DNA from: an uncultured Rothia sp.
GTDB taxonomy: Bacteria; Actinomycetota; Actinomycetes; Actinomycetales; Micrococcaceae
Length of the DNA stretch: 64,000 nucleotides
NCBI RefSeq assembly: GCF_916715725.1
Contig: NZ_CAKAPD010000001.1
Span: forward strand, 1 to 64,000
Reading direction: 5' to 3'
In this document: piece after piece, positions 48,471 through 57,701 of the stretch
Numbering within the stretch: the stretch's first letter is position 1
Layout: each line of letters starts with the position of its first letter
Made by a program: the position numbers and the translations under genes
Notes under the pieces: generated by a model
Told to the model about the DNA's origin: nothing
Databases searched by the model: none
What the model saw: only the letters and a program-made list of their open reading frames with translations

Positions 48471-50841
48471 TACTGTGCCTGAAGGTGTGCATCCCGCGGT
48501 GCCTGCGTGGAGCGCCGAATACCTGCAGGAGTTCCTGTGGCGTATTGTGCCGGGTCGTTCCATGCGCTCTATGGATGATGAGGTGATTGCCGAGTTTTTC
48601 AGGGAGCATCCGGAACACTGGGAAAAAGTCTGGGCGCTGTTTACCGTGGAGGGTGCCTTGCCCTCGAATGGTCTCGCGATCTGGTTTATTTATGATGCGC
48701 AGCTGACCATCTGCGGTCATGATTTCCTCGTGTATTTGGCGGAGCATTTTCCGCAGTATCGTGCCCGGATTGAGGAGGAGTGCGTTCAGGCGTTGCTGCG
48801 TGATTATGCGCCGCAGAACGCCCGCGTTTTCTCGCGTGCCTTTGAGGCTCTGACGGCGGTTCCGAAGGGGCTGCGCGGTGCTGAACGTCAGCAGGCTTTG
48901 GCGGCTCAGGCGCAATCCTATGCTCGGCTCGGGGCGCTGATTCCGGCGTTGTTGGCTTCGCCGGTGGCGACCACGGCTGCTGTGGGTGCGCAGATGCTGC
49001 AGAGTGTTCTGCAGGTTTGCGCGCCCTCTGGCGGTTCTGCCTCTGCCGGTCAGGTGCCGTTGACTGCTGGTGGGCTTCAAACCCTGGTGGCGGAGGCGCT
49101 GCCAGCCGCCGCGCAGTTGCTGTTCCGGCGCGAGAAGAAGCTGATGACTGCCGGTTTGAAGGTGCTTGAGTTGAGTGTTCGGGCGGTGCCGGAACGTGCC
49201 GTTGAGGTCTCTGGCTATGTGCAGGATGCTGTGGAGGTTCTTCCTCTGGAGCTCAAGGATCGCGCCCGGAAGCTGTGCCTCGGCACTGCGCTGGCACAGC
49301 CTAGTTCGATTCAGTCGAGCTCGACTCAGCCCGCCTCCACCCGGCCCGCCTCAGATCAGGCCGCATCAGATCAGCAACCCCGTAGCGTGCAAATCCCGGA
49401 TGTCCCTGCCCTTGGGTTCTCGGCCTCTGAGCTGAATGCCGCCCTCAACGCGGCGCCGCAGGCTGGGCGCGCATCCGAGGCTACCCGGGATGCTATTCGC
49501 GACGACCGGGACTGCGAAGAGCTGCTGTTCGCCCTCTACCACCTCAACGAGAGGGAGCAGTCTGTCCGCCGCATCCCTGCGCTGCTGGCCTACCTGCACC
49601 GGGCGCATCAGGAGGGGCGAATCATTGAGTTCAGCCCCGCTTTTCAGAAGTATCTGCGTCGCTACCTGAGCCGTGCCTGGCACGACGGTCGCGACCAATT
49701 GCGGTACCTCGCCTACCGGTTGCTGGTCCAGCATACGCACGCCGCAGACCCTGACCCGCAGGCGGCACTCGCCGAGCACACGGGCCGTTTTCAGGGTGCT
49801 GATTTTCATTTCAAGGGGTACCCGCGCAAGGGTAGCGAATATTGGGCGTACCGGTCGCCGACGGCACTATTCCACGAGCAGTTGCGTGTTGCGTTCGGGG
49901 ATCAGCCCTATAGTAGCGAGGGCGCGGCTGGGCAGGGCTTTGCGCCTCTGCTGGCGGAGCCGTTACCTGCGGTGGAGCGTGTTTTTGAGCGCACGGTGAT
50001 TCGTTTCAAGTCGTACCGTGAGGCGCTTCCGAAGGTTCTGCACGGCGAGTATGAGGTGAACGATTCCACCTATGAGCTGTGGCAGGTGCCGGGGGAGGAA
50101 CCTGCCACGGAGCGGAGCACGTTCACGGCGGCGGCATACACGGTGGCTGGTGCCCGTGCGGAGTATCCGGGACGTTCCCTGGAACATACCGAGGTACCGT
50201 CTGTTGCCCTGATATGTGGCTGGTACGCCTGGGCGATGCGCCACAACCCGGACCTTCTAGCGGCGCAGTATAAGCCGCTGCTGAGCGTGTATCAGTTCTC
50301 TCGTCTTCACGGTTTTGAGGAGGTTCTGCAGGCGCTCGGTGCGGCTGAGCGTGCTCTGGGTGTGCCGTCGTATAACTTCCTGGCTTGGGCTTCTGTAGTG
50401 TACGCCCCGGAGCGTCGCGCGTTGACGGCGGAGACGATTGCCTCCCTCATTGATCGCGGCAACTGGGATGCGCACCTTTTCGCCAGTGAGCTCGGGTACC
50501 TCCTGGAGCACGGCTGGTTCGGGGTGAATCGCCTGGTGCAGACGTTGAACGATGCCGCTTCGCTGAGCCCCTTGGCGGGGTGGTCCGTCTTCCAGACGGT
50601 GCGCCAGATTCTTCCGGTGCTCCCGCAGGTGAAGCAGAGTGCTCCCATCGTGAAGCTTGCCGTGGAGCTTGCCGAACTATACGGCACGCCGGTTGAGATT
50701 CCCGCCGTCCTGGAACCGAAAATGAAGAGCTCCACGGTCATGGCGAAGGCACTACGCGCCCTGGCTGCCGTGCCTGCCCGCGAGACCGAAGAGGCGCTTG
50801 CCGCCCGCGAAGCTGCGCTCGCCCTGCTGGGCGAATCCTAA
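48463..50841 (+). CDS. DUF6493-like protein 3
   Basis: A 792-residue member of the same group. ATG at 48463 overlaps the end of the previous gene (ATGCCTAA) and is preceded by GGGGAGAG; the longer frame from 48421 is a shadow start. MLQSVLQVCAPS and the LFRREKKLMTAGLKVLELSV stretch match MLQSVLKACAPA and LYRTEKKIQRGALRLLKLIA of protein 2. The region around residue 280-310 is a Ser/Thr/Pro/Gln linker with repeated SSTQPASTRPAS-like units. The C-terminal 55 residues nearly duplicate those of protein 2. Function unknown. Confidence 0.75.
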   Translation: MPNTVPEGVHPAVPAWSAEYLQEFLWRIVPGRSMRSMDDEVIAEFFREHPEHWEKVWALFTVEGALPSNGLAIWFIYDAQLTICGHDFLVYLAEHFPQYRARIEEECVQALLRDYAPQNARVFSRAFEALTAVPKGLRGAERQQALAAQAQSYARLGALIPALLASPVATTAAVGAQMLQSVLQVCAPSGGSASAGQVPLTAGGLQTLVAEALPAAAQLLFRREKKLMTAGLKVLELSVRAVPERAVEVSGYVQDAVEVLPLELKDRARKLCLGTALAQPSSIQSSSTQPASTRPASDQAASDQQPRSVQIPDVPALGFSASELNAALNAAPQAGRASEATRDAIRDDRDCEELLFALYHLNEREQSVRRIPALLAYLHRAHQEGRIIEFSPAFQKYLRRYLSRAWHDGRDQLRYLAYRLLVQHTHAADPDPQAALAEHTGRFQGADFHFKGYPRKGSEYWAYRSPTALFHEQLRVAFGDQPYSSEGAAGQGFAPLLAEPLPAVERVFERTVIRFKSYREALPKVLHGEYEVNDSTYELWQVPGEEPATERSTFTAAAYTVAGARAEYPGRSLEHTEVPSVALICGWYAWAMRHNPDLLAAQYKPLLSVYQFSRLHGFEEVLQALGAAERALGVPSYNFLAWASVVYAPERRALTAETIASLIDRGNWDAHLFASELGYLLEHGWFGVNRLVQTLNDAASLSPLAGWSVFQTVRQILPVLPQVKQSAPIVKLAVELAELYGTPVEIPAVLEPKMKSSTVMAKALRALAAVPARETEEALAAREAALALLGES

Positions 50842-51346
50842 CCCGAGAGTCCTAGCCCGAAAACCTACCTGCCGGTGAGGCTACTTGCCCCTTAGCTAGA
50901 GCCTCACCGGCGGGTAGAAACCCCCTAGTAGAACCCCCCTAGTATGCTTCGGTCGAGCATGCTTCGGTGACGAAACGGCTTGACCCCCCTCGCGGGGCGG
51001 GAGTAATCTATAAGTAATGGCGGATCATGAAGAGTCCTACTTTCTGAAATATCTTTTTCTTATATTTGTCGGATTCTTCGCTTCCCGCCATTTTTCTTTT
51101 AACCCCCGTTCCCGCGCGGCCGGCAGGATAAGTGACCGACAGATAAGCGGCTGATGGACAAGCACGCGGCGGATAAGCGCCGCCCCGGCTCCGCGATACG
51201 TAACGGTCGGTTGCTCCCCGCGAACATTTACCCCGCAGGTCACCGATGACCAAACCCAGCGACAACTCGCGCCCACACCGCTACGATAAGAAAATAGACC
51301 ACCACCGACGGTGACAGTCGGGTGAGACCAACGGAAAGGACGACCC
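50842..51346. other. Intergenic region before the TerD-like gene
   Basis: About 500 bp with no trusted ORF. A strong 18-bp hairpin (arms 50865-50882 and 50900-50917, one G-U) lies 24 bp after DUF6493-like gene 3 but has no U tract. Next come direct repeats: CCCCCTAGTA-like copies at 50921 and 50935, and ATGCTTCGGT at 50944-50953 and 50959-50968. A CCCCTCGCGGGG palindrome is near 50987. This gap probably contains a separate promoter for the TerD-like gene. Confidence 0.6.
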
Positions 51347-53989
51347 GTGACCACTCCCTACGACGCATCCCCCTACCTGCAAGAATCACCCTACCTCAAC
51401 GAATCCGCGTACCTTCACGGCGAAGCGCCCGAGGGCCTCAGCCCCCTCGTGCGCCTCATCCTGATGCGCCGCTACGGCGTGTACGTCTTCACCGACCTGT
51501 ACGGCCCCTACTACCGCTCGGACTTCTCGCGCATTAACGATCTGCACCACTCCGGCGTATTCGACACCGACCTGGGGCGAGTGTCCTTCCTGAGCGATTG
51601 CGGTCTGACCCTCAGCGACGAGTCCCTCGCCCAGGCGCTACGTGCCAGCGCCAACGAGTTTGCCCTGTTCGCGACCATCTGGTCCTACGAATACGGGTAC
51701 CGCCCCGGCCGCGTGTTCCGCCGCGACTTTGATCTGCGCGCCCTGACGCTCACCGACGAGCAGCGTTACACCGAGCAGATCATGCACTACCTCTCCAACC
51801 CGTACTACAACCCGGACGGCACCGAGCGCATCCTTGGTGGTCTGCCCGAGAACTACGTACCCTACGAGTGGCAGCAGCCGATGAGCCGCTCCAACTTCGC
51901 GGCCATGGAACGCAACCGCCGACCCTTACAGATGGTCAGCGGCGTGCAGAACGCCCTAATCATGGCGGGCGCCCTCTACCAGCAGCTGCTCGGTCAGCAG
52001 CAGGTGTACAACCAGACCGACCAGCGCGACCTTGTGGCGTTGCGCCGTTTCCTCGCCCAGCATGATGCTCTGCCGGGTGCCCGCCCGGAGAACACCAGCC
52101 GCGAGAACCGCGTGTTCATCGCCGCCTGCCTGCACCCCGAAGACACTGAGCGTCTGCGCACCATGAAAGAGGCCCTCGCCCTCGCCGCCGCCTACTCGCG
52201 TCTGCGTTTCAACGGCACGGTGGGTGATCTGAGTCTGAGCATCGCGCCGCGCCTGAAGCTACGCCGTAGCGAACGCACCCGCATCGCGCACCTGCTCAAC
52301 CGCATTATTGATGCCGACCCTGTCGGTGCCCGCTACGACAGCGCACCCGGCGCCGAAATGTACAAGCGCCTCGTCAAGGCGGTTCATCCCGGCGACTACC
52401 CGTCGCTGACCGCGCTGAGCCGCTGGGCTGACGACCTGTACCGCGGTGAGGTGTACAGCTTCGAGTCGCTGGTAGACCGTGCCTACGCAACTAAGGATGC
52501 GCAGAACGTGGCTCGTCTGCTCTCCACACGCCCCGGCGTGTTTGCACGCCAGCTGGTGCGCGCCCTGGATGCTTTCGAGGTGCCCCGCTACGGCATTGAT
52601 ACCGCCCCGAGCCCCGGCCAGCAGGTCATCTTTGACGCATTTGCCGCCGTGGCGCCGCGCGTTTCCGCGCCCATCCTGGTGCAGATCCGCAACCTGGTGG
52701 CCCTGCAGCGCAACGCGCTCGCGAACCCGCCGAAGGAGCGCCCCGCCAACCCGGTGGCGGCGCAGGAGGACCGGGAGCTCGCCGACTATGCGCGCCGCAA
52801 CCCGGAAGGTGTCGCGAGAGTTCAGAACCTCATGCAGAACGCGGGCATTCCGAATCCGCTGGGTTCGTTCTTTGGGGATAATTCCGGCCCAGAGAACCCG
52901 CTACCTTCCATTCCGGTCGGTTCCGACCCCTCTACGAGCCAGCGTGAGGAGCGCCGCGCGGTTTCCGCTCAGAAGGCTCAGCCTGCCGCCCCGCAGCGCA
53001 TGAACCTGTCCAAGACCGGTATCGCCACCATGATTCCGGCGCGCGAGTACAGCCCGGCGGTGCTGGACCTGCTGGAGCGCCTGGTTGAGATTGGCCTGTC
53101 TGGTCGTCTTGCCGAGACCAGCATCTACCTGCCCGAGCAGGTGGGCGATACGATCATGCCGCTGAACACCCGCAGTGCCCGCCCCTCCCTGGACGGCATG
53201 GGCCGCTACAACACCTCAACGGTGCACCTGCCGCCCACCGGCGTGATCCGCCTCTTCTGCTTCTGGGATGAGGGCGTGGACATTGACCTGTCGCTGATGA
53301 TGTTCGACGCTGAAGGCAACTACATGGACAAGATCAGCTACTGGTCGCAGACCGTGAAGAACAGCCAGGGCGCCATTTACGCGCACCACTCCGGCGACAT
53401 TACGGACGGTACCGGCGGCGCCTGGGAGTACATCGACATTGAGGCTCGCAAGGCGCTCAAGGCGGAGGTGTGCTACCTCGTGCCGGTGGTGCAGCTGTAC
53501 TCCGGTTTCGGGGAGGCACACACCCTGGCCGCGGTGAACGACCTGCAGACGGGCTTCATGGTGGTTCCCGCCGTGGGTGTGGGTGAGGTGCACGAGGTGA
53601 GCCAGGTGCACACCAAGTTCACCTTGCGCGCTGAGAGCCGCGGCGTGCTTCCGTTCATCGTGGACCTGCAGAACCGCGACCCGTACGACATCCCGGAGGA
53701 GACCGACGCCATCGTGAAGGTGACGGATATCGGTCTTGCCCACGGTATTAACGTGCTGCAGTCTGGCGCGAACATCACCGCCGTGCGTGAGCATTTTGAC
53801 TGGGCGCAGCCCATGACGGTGCGCGAGTACCTGCAGCTGACCGGCGCGAAGCTCACCTCGACCGCTGAGAAGGCGCAGGAGGTGCTGGAGGCGACGGTTC
53901 CGTCGTTGGCGGCACTGTACGTGGGCTTCGAGTCGGATGAATCTTCGGAGGAGCAAGAGCCGCAGAATCATGCCGCCTCTGAGCAGTAA
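51347..53989 (+). CDS. Large protein with C-terminal TerD-like domain
   Basis: An 880-residue protein. Residues about 555-800 resemble TerD/calcium-binding stress proteins: IRLFCFWDEGVDIDLSLMMFD near 632-652, then ISYWSQ, HHSGDIT near 681-687 and EYIDIEARKAL. These give the Asp-rich ligands typical of the fold. The N-terminal 550 residues lack a named domain; STRPGVFARQLVRALDAFEV near 395 resembles a conserved RPGxFARxL motif seen in other long TerD-containing proteins. The tail is acidic. GTG at 51347 has GGAAAGGA upstream. No membrane segment. It closes the SWIM-DUF6493 locus and is followed by a terminator. Confidence 0.78.
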   Translation: MTTPYDASPYLQESPYLNESAYLHGEAPEGLSPLVRLILMRRYGVYVFTDLYGPYYRSDFSRINDLHHSGVFDTDLGRVSFLSDCGLTLSDESLAQALRASANEFALFATIWSYEYGYRPGRVFRRDFDLRALTLTDEQRYTEQIMHYLSNPYYNPDGTERILGGLPENYVPYEWQQPMSRSNFAAMERNRRPLQMVSGVQNALIMAGALYQQLLGQQQVYNQTDQRDLVALRRFLAQHDALPGARPENTSRENRVFIAACLHPEDTERLRTMKEALALAAAYSRLRFNGTVGDLSLSIAPRLKLRRSERTRIAHLLNRIIDADPVGARYDSAPGAEMYKRLVKAVHPGDYPSLTALSRWADDLYRGEVYSFESLVDRAYATKDAQNVARLLSTRPGVFARQLVRALDAFEVPRYGIDTAPSPGQQVIFDAFAAVAPRVSAPILVQIRNLVALQRNALANPPKERPANPVAAQEDRELADYARRNPEGVARVQNLMQNAGIPNPLGSFFGDNSGPENPLPSIPVGSDPSTSQREERRAVSAQKAQPAAPQRMNLSKTGIATMIPAREYSPAVLDLLERLVEIGLSGRLAETSIYLPEQVGDTIMPLNTRSARPSLDGMGRYNTSTVHLPPTGVIRLFCFWDEGVDIDLSLMMFDAEGNYMDKISYWSQTVKNSQGAIYAHHSGDITDGTGGAWEYIDIEARKALKAEVCYLVPVVQLYSGFGEAHTLAAVNDLQTGFMVVPAVGVGEVHEVSQVHTKFTLRAESRGVLPFIVDLQNRDPYDIPEETDAIVKVTDIGLAHGINVLQSGANITAVREHFDWAQPMTVREYLQLTGAKLTSTAEKAQEVLEATVPSLAALYVGFESDESSEEQEPQNHAASEQ

Positions 53990-54000
53990 GCGGGCATAGC

Positions 54001-54048
54001 AAGAGTGGAGCCCCGGATAGTCGAAACTATCCGGGGCTCCACTCTTTT
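54001..54048. terminator. Bidirectional terminator between TerD-like gene and pgl
   Basis: Perfect 20-bp stem (arms 54001-54020 and 54027-54046) followed by TT on the plus strand within CTCTTTTG. It lies between convergent genes, 12 bp after the TerD-like stop and 36 bp from the pgl stop. Confidence 0.93.
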
Positions 54049-54083
54049 GTTGATGCAGTTCAGAGCCGAACCAGAACCGAACC

Positions 54084-55178
54084 TTACGGGCGGTTCTCAG
54101 GAGCCAGCGACTCCTCGGTTGCAAAAATCAGGGTCTGCTTCTTACCGCGCGCACCCACCGCCGGGGTCTCCAGCAGCAACTCCGCGTTCAGATCCTCAGC
54201 ATCCAGCTTCGCGCCAGTCAGAAGGCGGCTGGTCGCATCCTGCTTATCCTCACCGGTGATGAGGAAGAACACGTGACGCGAATTATTGATAATCGGCAGG
54301 GTCACCGACACACGCTCAGCCGGCGGCTTCGGCGAATCAGAAACCATCACGGTCACAGCCTTACCGCCCTCAACCGGGTCCTCCGGCAAACCGGTACCCA
54401 GCAGAACCTGCTTACGGCCCGGGAACAAGGAAGCAATATGACCATCCGGGCCCATGCCCAGCAGGGTGATGTCAAAGACCGGTGCGGGCCACTGGCCGCC
54501 ACCACCACCACCGCAGCCTCCGCCGCCGCATCCGCAACCACCGGCGGGCTCAGCAGCCTCAGCGTCAAATTCCTCCAGGGTGGTCTCTTCGATGGACTGC
54601 TCGGGTGCGGAAGAACCGCAACCGCCGCCACCACAACCACAGCCGCCGGAGCCGCCGTGTTCGTGACCTGCGCCGCCACCGTGACCGCCAGCCAGCGGCA
54701 GTTCGGTTGCGCCCTCGGGCATCTGCACGCTCACAGCCGGTGCGGAACCGGCGTAGTCGCGCATCTCAAAGGCGTAGTGCTCAGCTGCAGCTTCCAGGCC
54801 GGTGAAAATATCGGACGGACCCATGCGGTGCACATTGCCCACGACCAGGCCGTGCGATAGCAGGGGAGCGAGCAGCACCTCAATAGCCTGACCGTCATTA
54901 CGTTCGGGGCTACGCTCGGGCACGAAACGCTCATCGGAGAACCAGAAGTGCACGCGGGACCAGTCGATATCCTTCACGCGCTCGTTCTCAGCCCACGCCT
55001 TCAAGGTGGCGATACCCATGGTGCCGCCGGTCAGCGAAATGTGGGCGATCGTGCGCTCAGAGAGCACGTGCTCAATGATGTCGAGGATGCGGGTCACCGC
55101 GTCCGCTGCGAGAGCGTCGCGGGTCGGGTGCGCCACCAGGGTGGGGGTGGATGCGCCCATGTTCTGAATCTTAGGCAT
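54084..55178 (-). CDS. pgl: 6-phosphogluconolactonase with Gly/Cys/His-rich insertion
   Basis: A DevB-type lactonase hydrolysing 6-phosphogluconolactone in the oxidative pentose-phosphate pathway. Typical members have about 240-260 residues; this has 364. Conserved parts flank the insertion: SLTGGTMGIATLK, FWFSDERFVP (about 78-87), then ITLLGMGPDGHIASLFPG (about 237-254). Residues about 162-231 are an insertion with H166, H172, H174 and two CGCGGGGC blocks (C180/C182/C187 and C215/C217/C222), joined by an acidic linker. The ATG at 55178 overlaps the opcA stop by 8 nt with GGAGG upstream. The insertion is in frame and probably loops out. Confidence 0.93.
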   Translation of the reverse strand: MPKIQNMGASTPTLVAHPTRDALAADAVTRILDIIEHVLSERTIAHISLTGGTMGIATLKAWAENERVKDIDWSRVHFWFSDERFVPERSPERNDGQAIEVLLAPLLSHGLVVGNVHRMGPSDIFTGLEAAAEHYAFEMRDYAGSAPAVSVQMPEGATELPLAGGHGGGAGHEHGGSGGCGCGGGGCGSSAPEQSIEETTLEEFDAEAAEPAGGCGCGGGGCGGGGGGQWPAPVFDITLLGMGPDGHIASLFPGRKQVLLGTGLPEDPVEGGKAVTVMVSDSPKPPAERVSVTLPIINNSRHVFFLITGEDKQDATSRLLTGAKLDAEDLNAELLLETPAVGARGKKQTLIFATEESLAPENRP

Positions 55179-56157
55179 CGAAAACCTCCGGGTATTCTTC
55201 GAGGTCCAGCATGTCTTCAGGCTGGCAGGTGTCATCGACGAGGGTGACGGTGCGCAGCGCCTGCTTCAGCACGTCACCGTAGGTGTCGTCCGGGTCGAGG
55301 CGGCGCAGCTCCTCAGAGATGCACTCGGCGAGGGTACGCACCGGCAGCGCAATCTGCTGGTCGGGTGCGTACGGGGTGGAGATGGTCGCCACGGAAATGC
55401 CGGGGCGGAACATCGTCACGGAACCGTCTTCACGCTCAATGCTGACGCGGTACAGGCCGCGGTTTGCCGCGCCAATGGTGGCGAGGTGTACGGGTGCTTC
55501 AAGCTTCCAGCCGAGCCACGTACCGAGCAGTACCACGGACGGGGACTTGCCCGAACCCCACACGACCACGCGGCGTACGGGGGAGGAAGGCATCTGTTCC
55601 ATGAGCGCTGCCAGCTGGGTGCGCCACAGGGTGAGACGGGTCCACGCCAGGTCGGTGTCGCCTGCACGGAATACGTCGGTGAGCTTACGCAGCGCTTCCT
55701 TCGGGTCGTCGGCGCGTGCAGAGTCGGTGATGCGACGCTGCGCGATACGACCGATGGAGTGCTGTGCCGGGTTCTCGGGCACCGAGTGCGGCCACCAGAC
55801 CACAATCGGGGAGTCCGGCAGCAGCAGACCGGAGATCAGTGCTTCGGTCGGGCGGGATGCGCTACCCCAGCCGCGCAGAACAATCATCTCGGATGCGCCG
55901 GTGTCGCCGCCGAGGTGGATTTCTGCATCCAGCTGGTCGGGGTCGAGCGGGTCGTGGGAGATGTGCACAATAATGCGGCTCGGGTGTTCGTGGGAGGCAC
56001 GAATCGCGGCGCGCATTGCTTCGCGGGAGTGGCCCTTTTCCGCGAGAACAACGAGGGTGAGAACTCGTCCACTGCTGAGGCTACCGTTGGCGGCAGTCAG
56101 GTGGCTCAGTTCCTTGTTGATAGCGGAAACGGTGGTGTTATGCAGGTGCGAGATCAC
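55171..56157 (-). CDS. opcA: Glucose-6-phosphate dehydrogenase assembly protein OpcA
   Basis: A 328-residue OpcA protein, needed in cyanobacteria and actinobacteria for full activity of glucose-6-phosphate dehydrogenase. Family features include VLTLVVLAEKGHSREAMRAA, a central PIVVWWPHSVPENPAQ, and the GRIAQRRITDSARADDP stretch. I chose GTG at 56157, overlapping the zwf TGA (GTGA) with GGAGG 5 nt upstream. A TTG at 56169 is possible but unlikely. Translational coupling to zwf and pgl is clear. Confidence 0.95.
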   Translation of the reverse strand: MISHLHNTTVSAINKELSHLTAANGSLSSGRVLTLVVLAEKGHSREAMRAAIRASHEHPSRIIVHISHDPLDPDQLDAEIHLGGDTGASEMIVLRGWGSASRPTEALISGLLLPDSPIVVWWPHSVPENPAQHSIGRIAQRRITDSARADDPKEALRKLTDVFRAGDTDLAWTRLTLWRTQLAALMEQMPSSPVRRVVVWGSGKSPSVVLLGTWLGWKLEAPVHLATIGAANRGLYRVSIEREDGSVTMFRPGISVATISTPYAPDQQIALPVRTLAECISEELRRLDPDDTYGDVLKQALRTVTLVDDTCQPEDMLDLEEYPEVFDA

Positions 56158-57701
56158 GGGCGCCTCCAAGCGCGGTTGTCACGCTCAAGCATCTCGTGTG
56201 CTGAACGCGGACCCCACGAACCGGACTCGTAGGGTTCAGGCTTAATGCGGTTTTCTTCCCAGTACTCTTCGAAGGGGTCAAGAATCTTCCAGGAGAGCTC
56301 AACTTCTTCGTGGCGGGGGAACAGCGGCGGCTCGCCGAGCAGAACGTCCAGGATGAGGCGTTCGTAGGCTTCGGGGGACTCTTCGGTGAAGGAGTGGCCG
56401 TAGCCGAAGTCCATGTTGACGTCGCGGATTTCCATCTGGGTGCCGGGCACCTTCGCGGAGAATCGGATGGTCATGCCTTCGTCGGGCTGCACGCGGATGA
56501 CGATGGCGTTCTGGCCGACCTGCGGGTTTTCACGTTCGCCGAAGAGACGGTCGGAGGATTTCTTGAAGACCACGGCGATTTCGGTGACGCGGCGGCCCAG
56601 GCGCTTGCCGGCGCGCAGGTAGAAGGGGGTGCCTTCCCAGCGGCGGTTTGCGATGGACACCTTCAGCGCTGCGAAGGTTTCGGTGCGGGAGTCTGCGGGG
56701 ATGTCGTTCTCGTCGAAGAAGCCGTTGACGTGCTCGCCGCCCTGGTAGCCTGCGGCGTACTGGCCGAGTGCGAAGGAGTTCGGCAGGTCGTCGATGCGGA
56801 CTGCTTCGAGGACCTTCGCCTTCTCGGCGCGCAGGTGCTTCGCGTCGAGGCTGAGGGGCTCTTCCATGGCGGTGAGGGCGAGCAACTGCAACAGGTGGTT
56901 CTGGATGACGTCGCGGGCCGCACCCACGCCGTCGTAGTAGCCTGCGCGGGAGCCGATGCCGATGTCTTCAGCCATGGTGATCTGCACGTGATCCACGTAG
57001 TGGGAGTTCCAGAGGGGCTCGAACATCTGGTTGGAGAAACGCATCGCCAGGATGTTCTGAACGGTTTCCTTGCCCAGGTAGTGGTCGATGCGGAACACGG
57101 CGTCGGGCGGGAAGACCGCCTCCACGATGGAGTTCAGCTCGCGTGCGCTCTCAAGGTTGTGGCCGAAGGGCTTCTCAATGACCACGCGGCGCCAACCGTC
57201 GACAGGGTTGACGGTGTCGTTATCGCGCGATGCAAGGTCGTGTTCGGCGAGCTTGGTGAGGACCTGCTCGAATGCCTTCGGGGGGATGGAGAGGTAGAAG
57301 GCGTGGTTGCCGTGTGCACCGCGCTCGTCGAGTTCGGCGAGGGTGCTCTTGAGCTTTTCGAAGGCTGCGTCGTCGTTGAAGGCACCTTCAACGAATCGCA
57401 TGCCCTGCTGGAACTGGTTCCACACGTCCTCGCGGAAGGGGGTGCGGGCGTTTGCCTCAACAGATTCACGCACGTAGGCGCGGAAGTCATCATCGCTCCA
57501 GGGGCGGCGGCCGAAGCCGACGAGGCCGAAGCTCGGGGGGAGCAAACCGCGGTTCATGAGGTCATACACTGCCGGAAGCAGCTTCTTGCGGGCCAGGTCA
57601 CCGGTTACGCCAAAGAAGACGAGCGCGGACGGCCCCGCAATGCGGGTAATGCGGCGGTCGCGAGTGTCCCGCAGGGGGTTCGCTTCATGACCGTTAGTCA
57701 C
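56154..57701 (-). CDS. zwf: Glucose-6-phosphate 1-dehydrogenase
   Basis: A 515-residue NADP-dependent enzyme committing glucose 6-phosphate to the pentose-phosphate pathway. ALVFFGVTGDLARKKLLPA near the start is the NADP-binding motif, RIDHYLGKETVQN the substrate-binding signature, and EKPFGHNLESA the cofactor-pocket segment. I chose GTG at 57701 (MTNGHEANP) with AAAGGA 7 nt upstream; longer frames to 57836 are unsupported. It heads a zwf-opcA-pgl operon with overlapping genes, separate from tal by a 393-bp gap. Confidence 0.96.
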   Translation of the reverse strand: MTNGHEANPLRDTRDRRITRIAGPSALVFFGVTGDLARKKLLPAVYDLMNRGLLPPSFGLVGFGRRPWSDDDFRAYVRESVEANARTPFREDVWNQFQQGMRFVEGAFNDDAAFEKLKSTLAELDERGAHGNHAFYLSIPPKAFEQVLTKLAEHDLASRDNDTVNPVDGWRRVVIEKPFGHNLESARELNSIVEAVFPPDAVFRIDHYLGKETVQNILAMRFSNQMFEPLWNSHYVDHVQITMAEDIGIGSRAGYYDGVGAARDVIQNHLLQLLALTAMEEPLSLDAKHLRAEKAKVLEAVRIDDLPNSFALGQYAAGYQGGEHVNGFFDENDIPADSRTETFAALKVSIANRRWEGTPFYLRAGKRLGRRVTEIAVVFKKSSDRLFGERENPQVGQNAIVIRVQPDEGMTIRFSAKVPGTQMEIRDVNMDFGYGHSFTEESPEAYERLILDVLLGEPPLFPRHEEVELSWKILDPFEEYWEENRIKPEPYESGSWGPRSAHEMLERDNRAWRRP

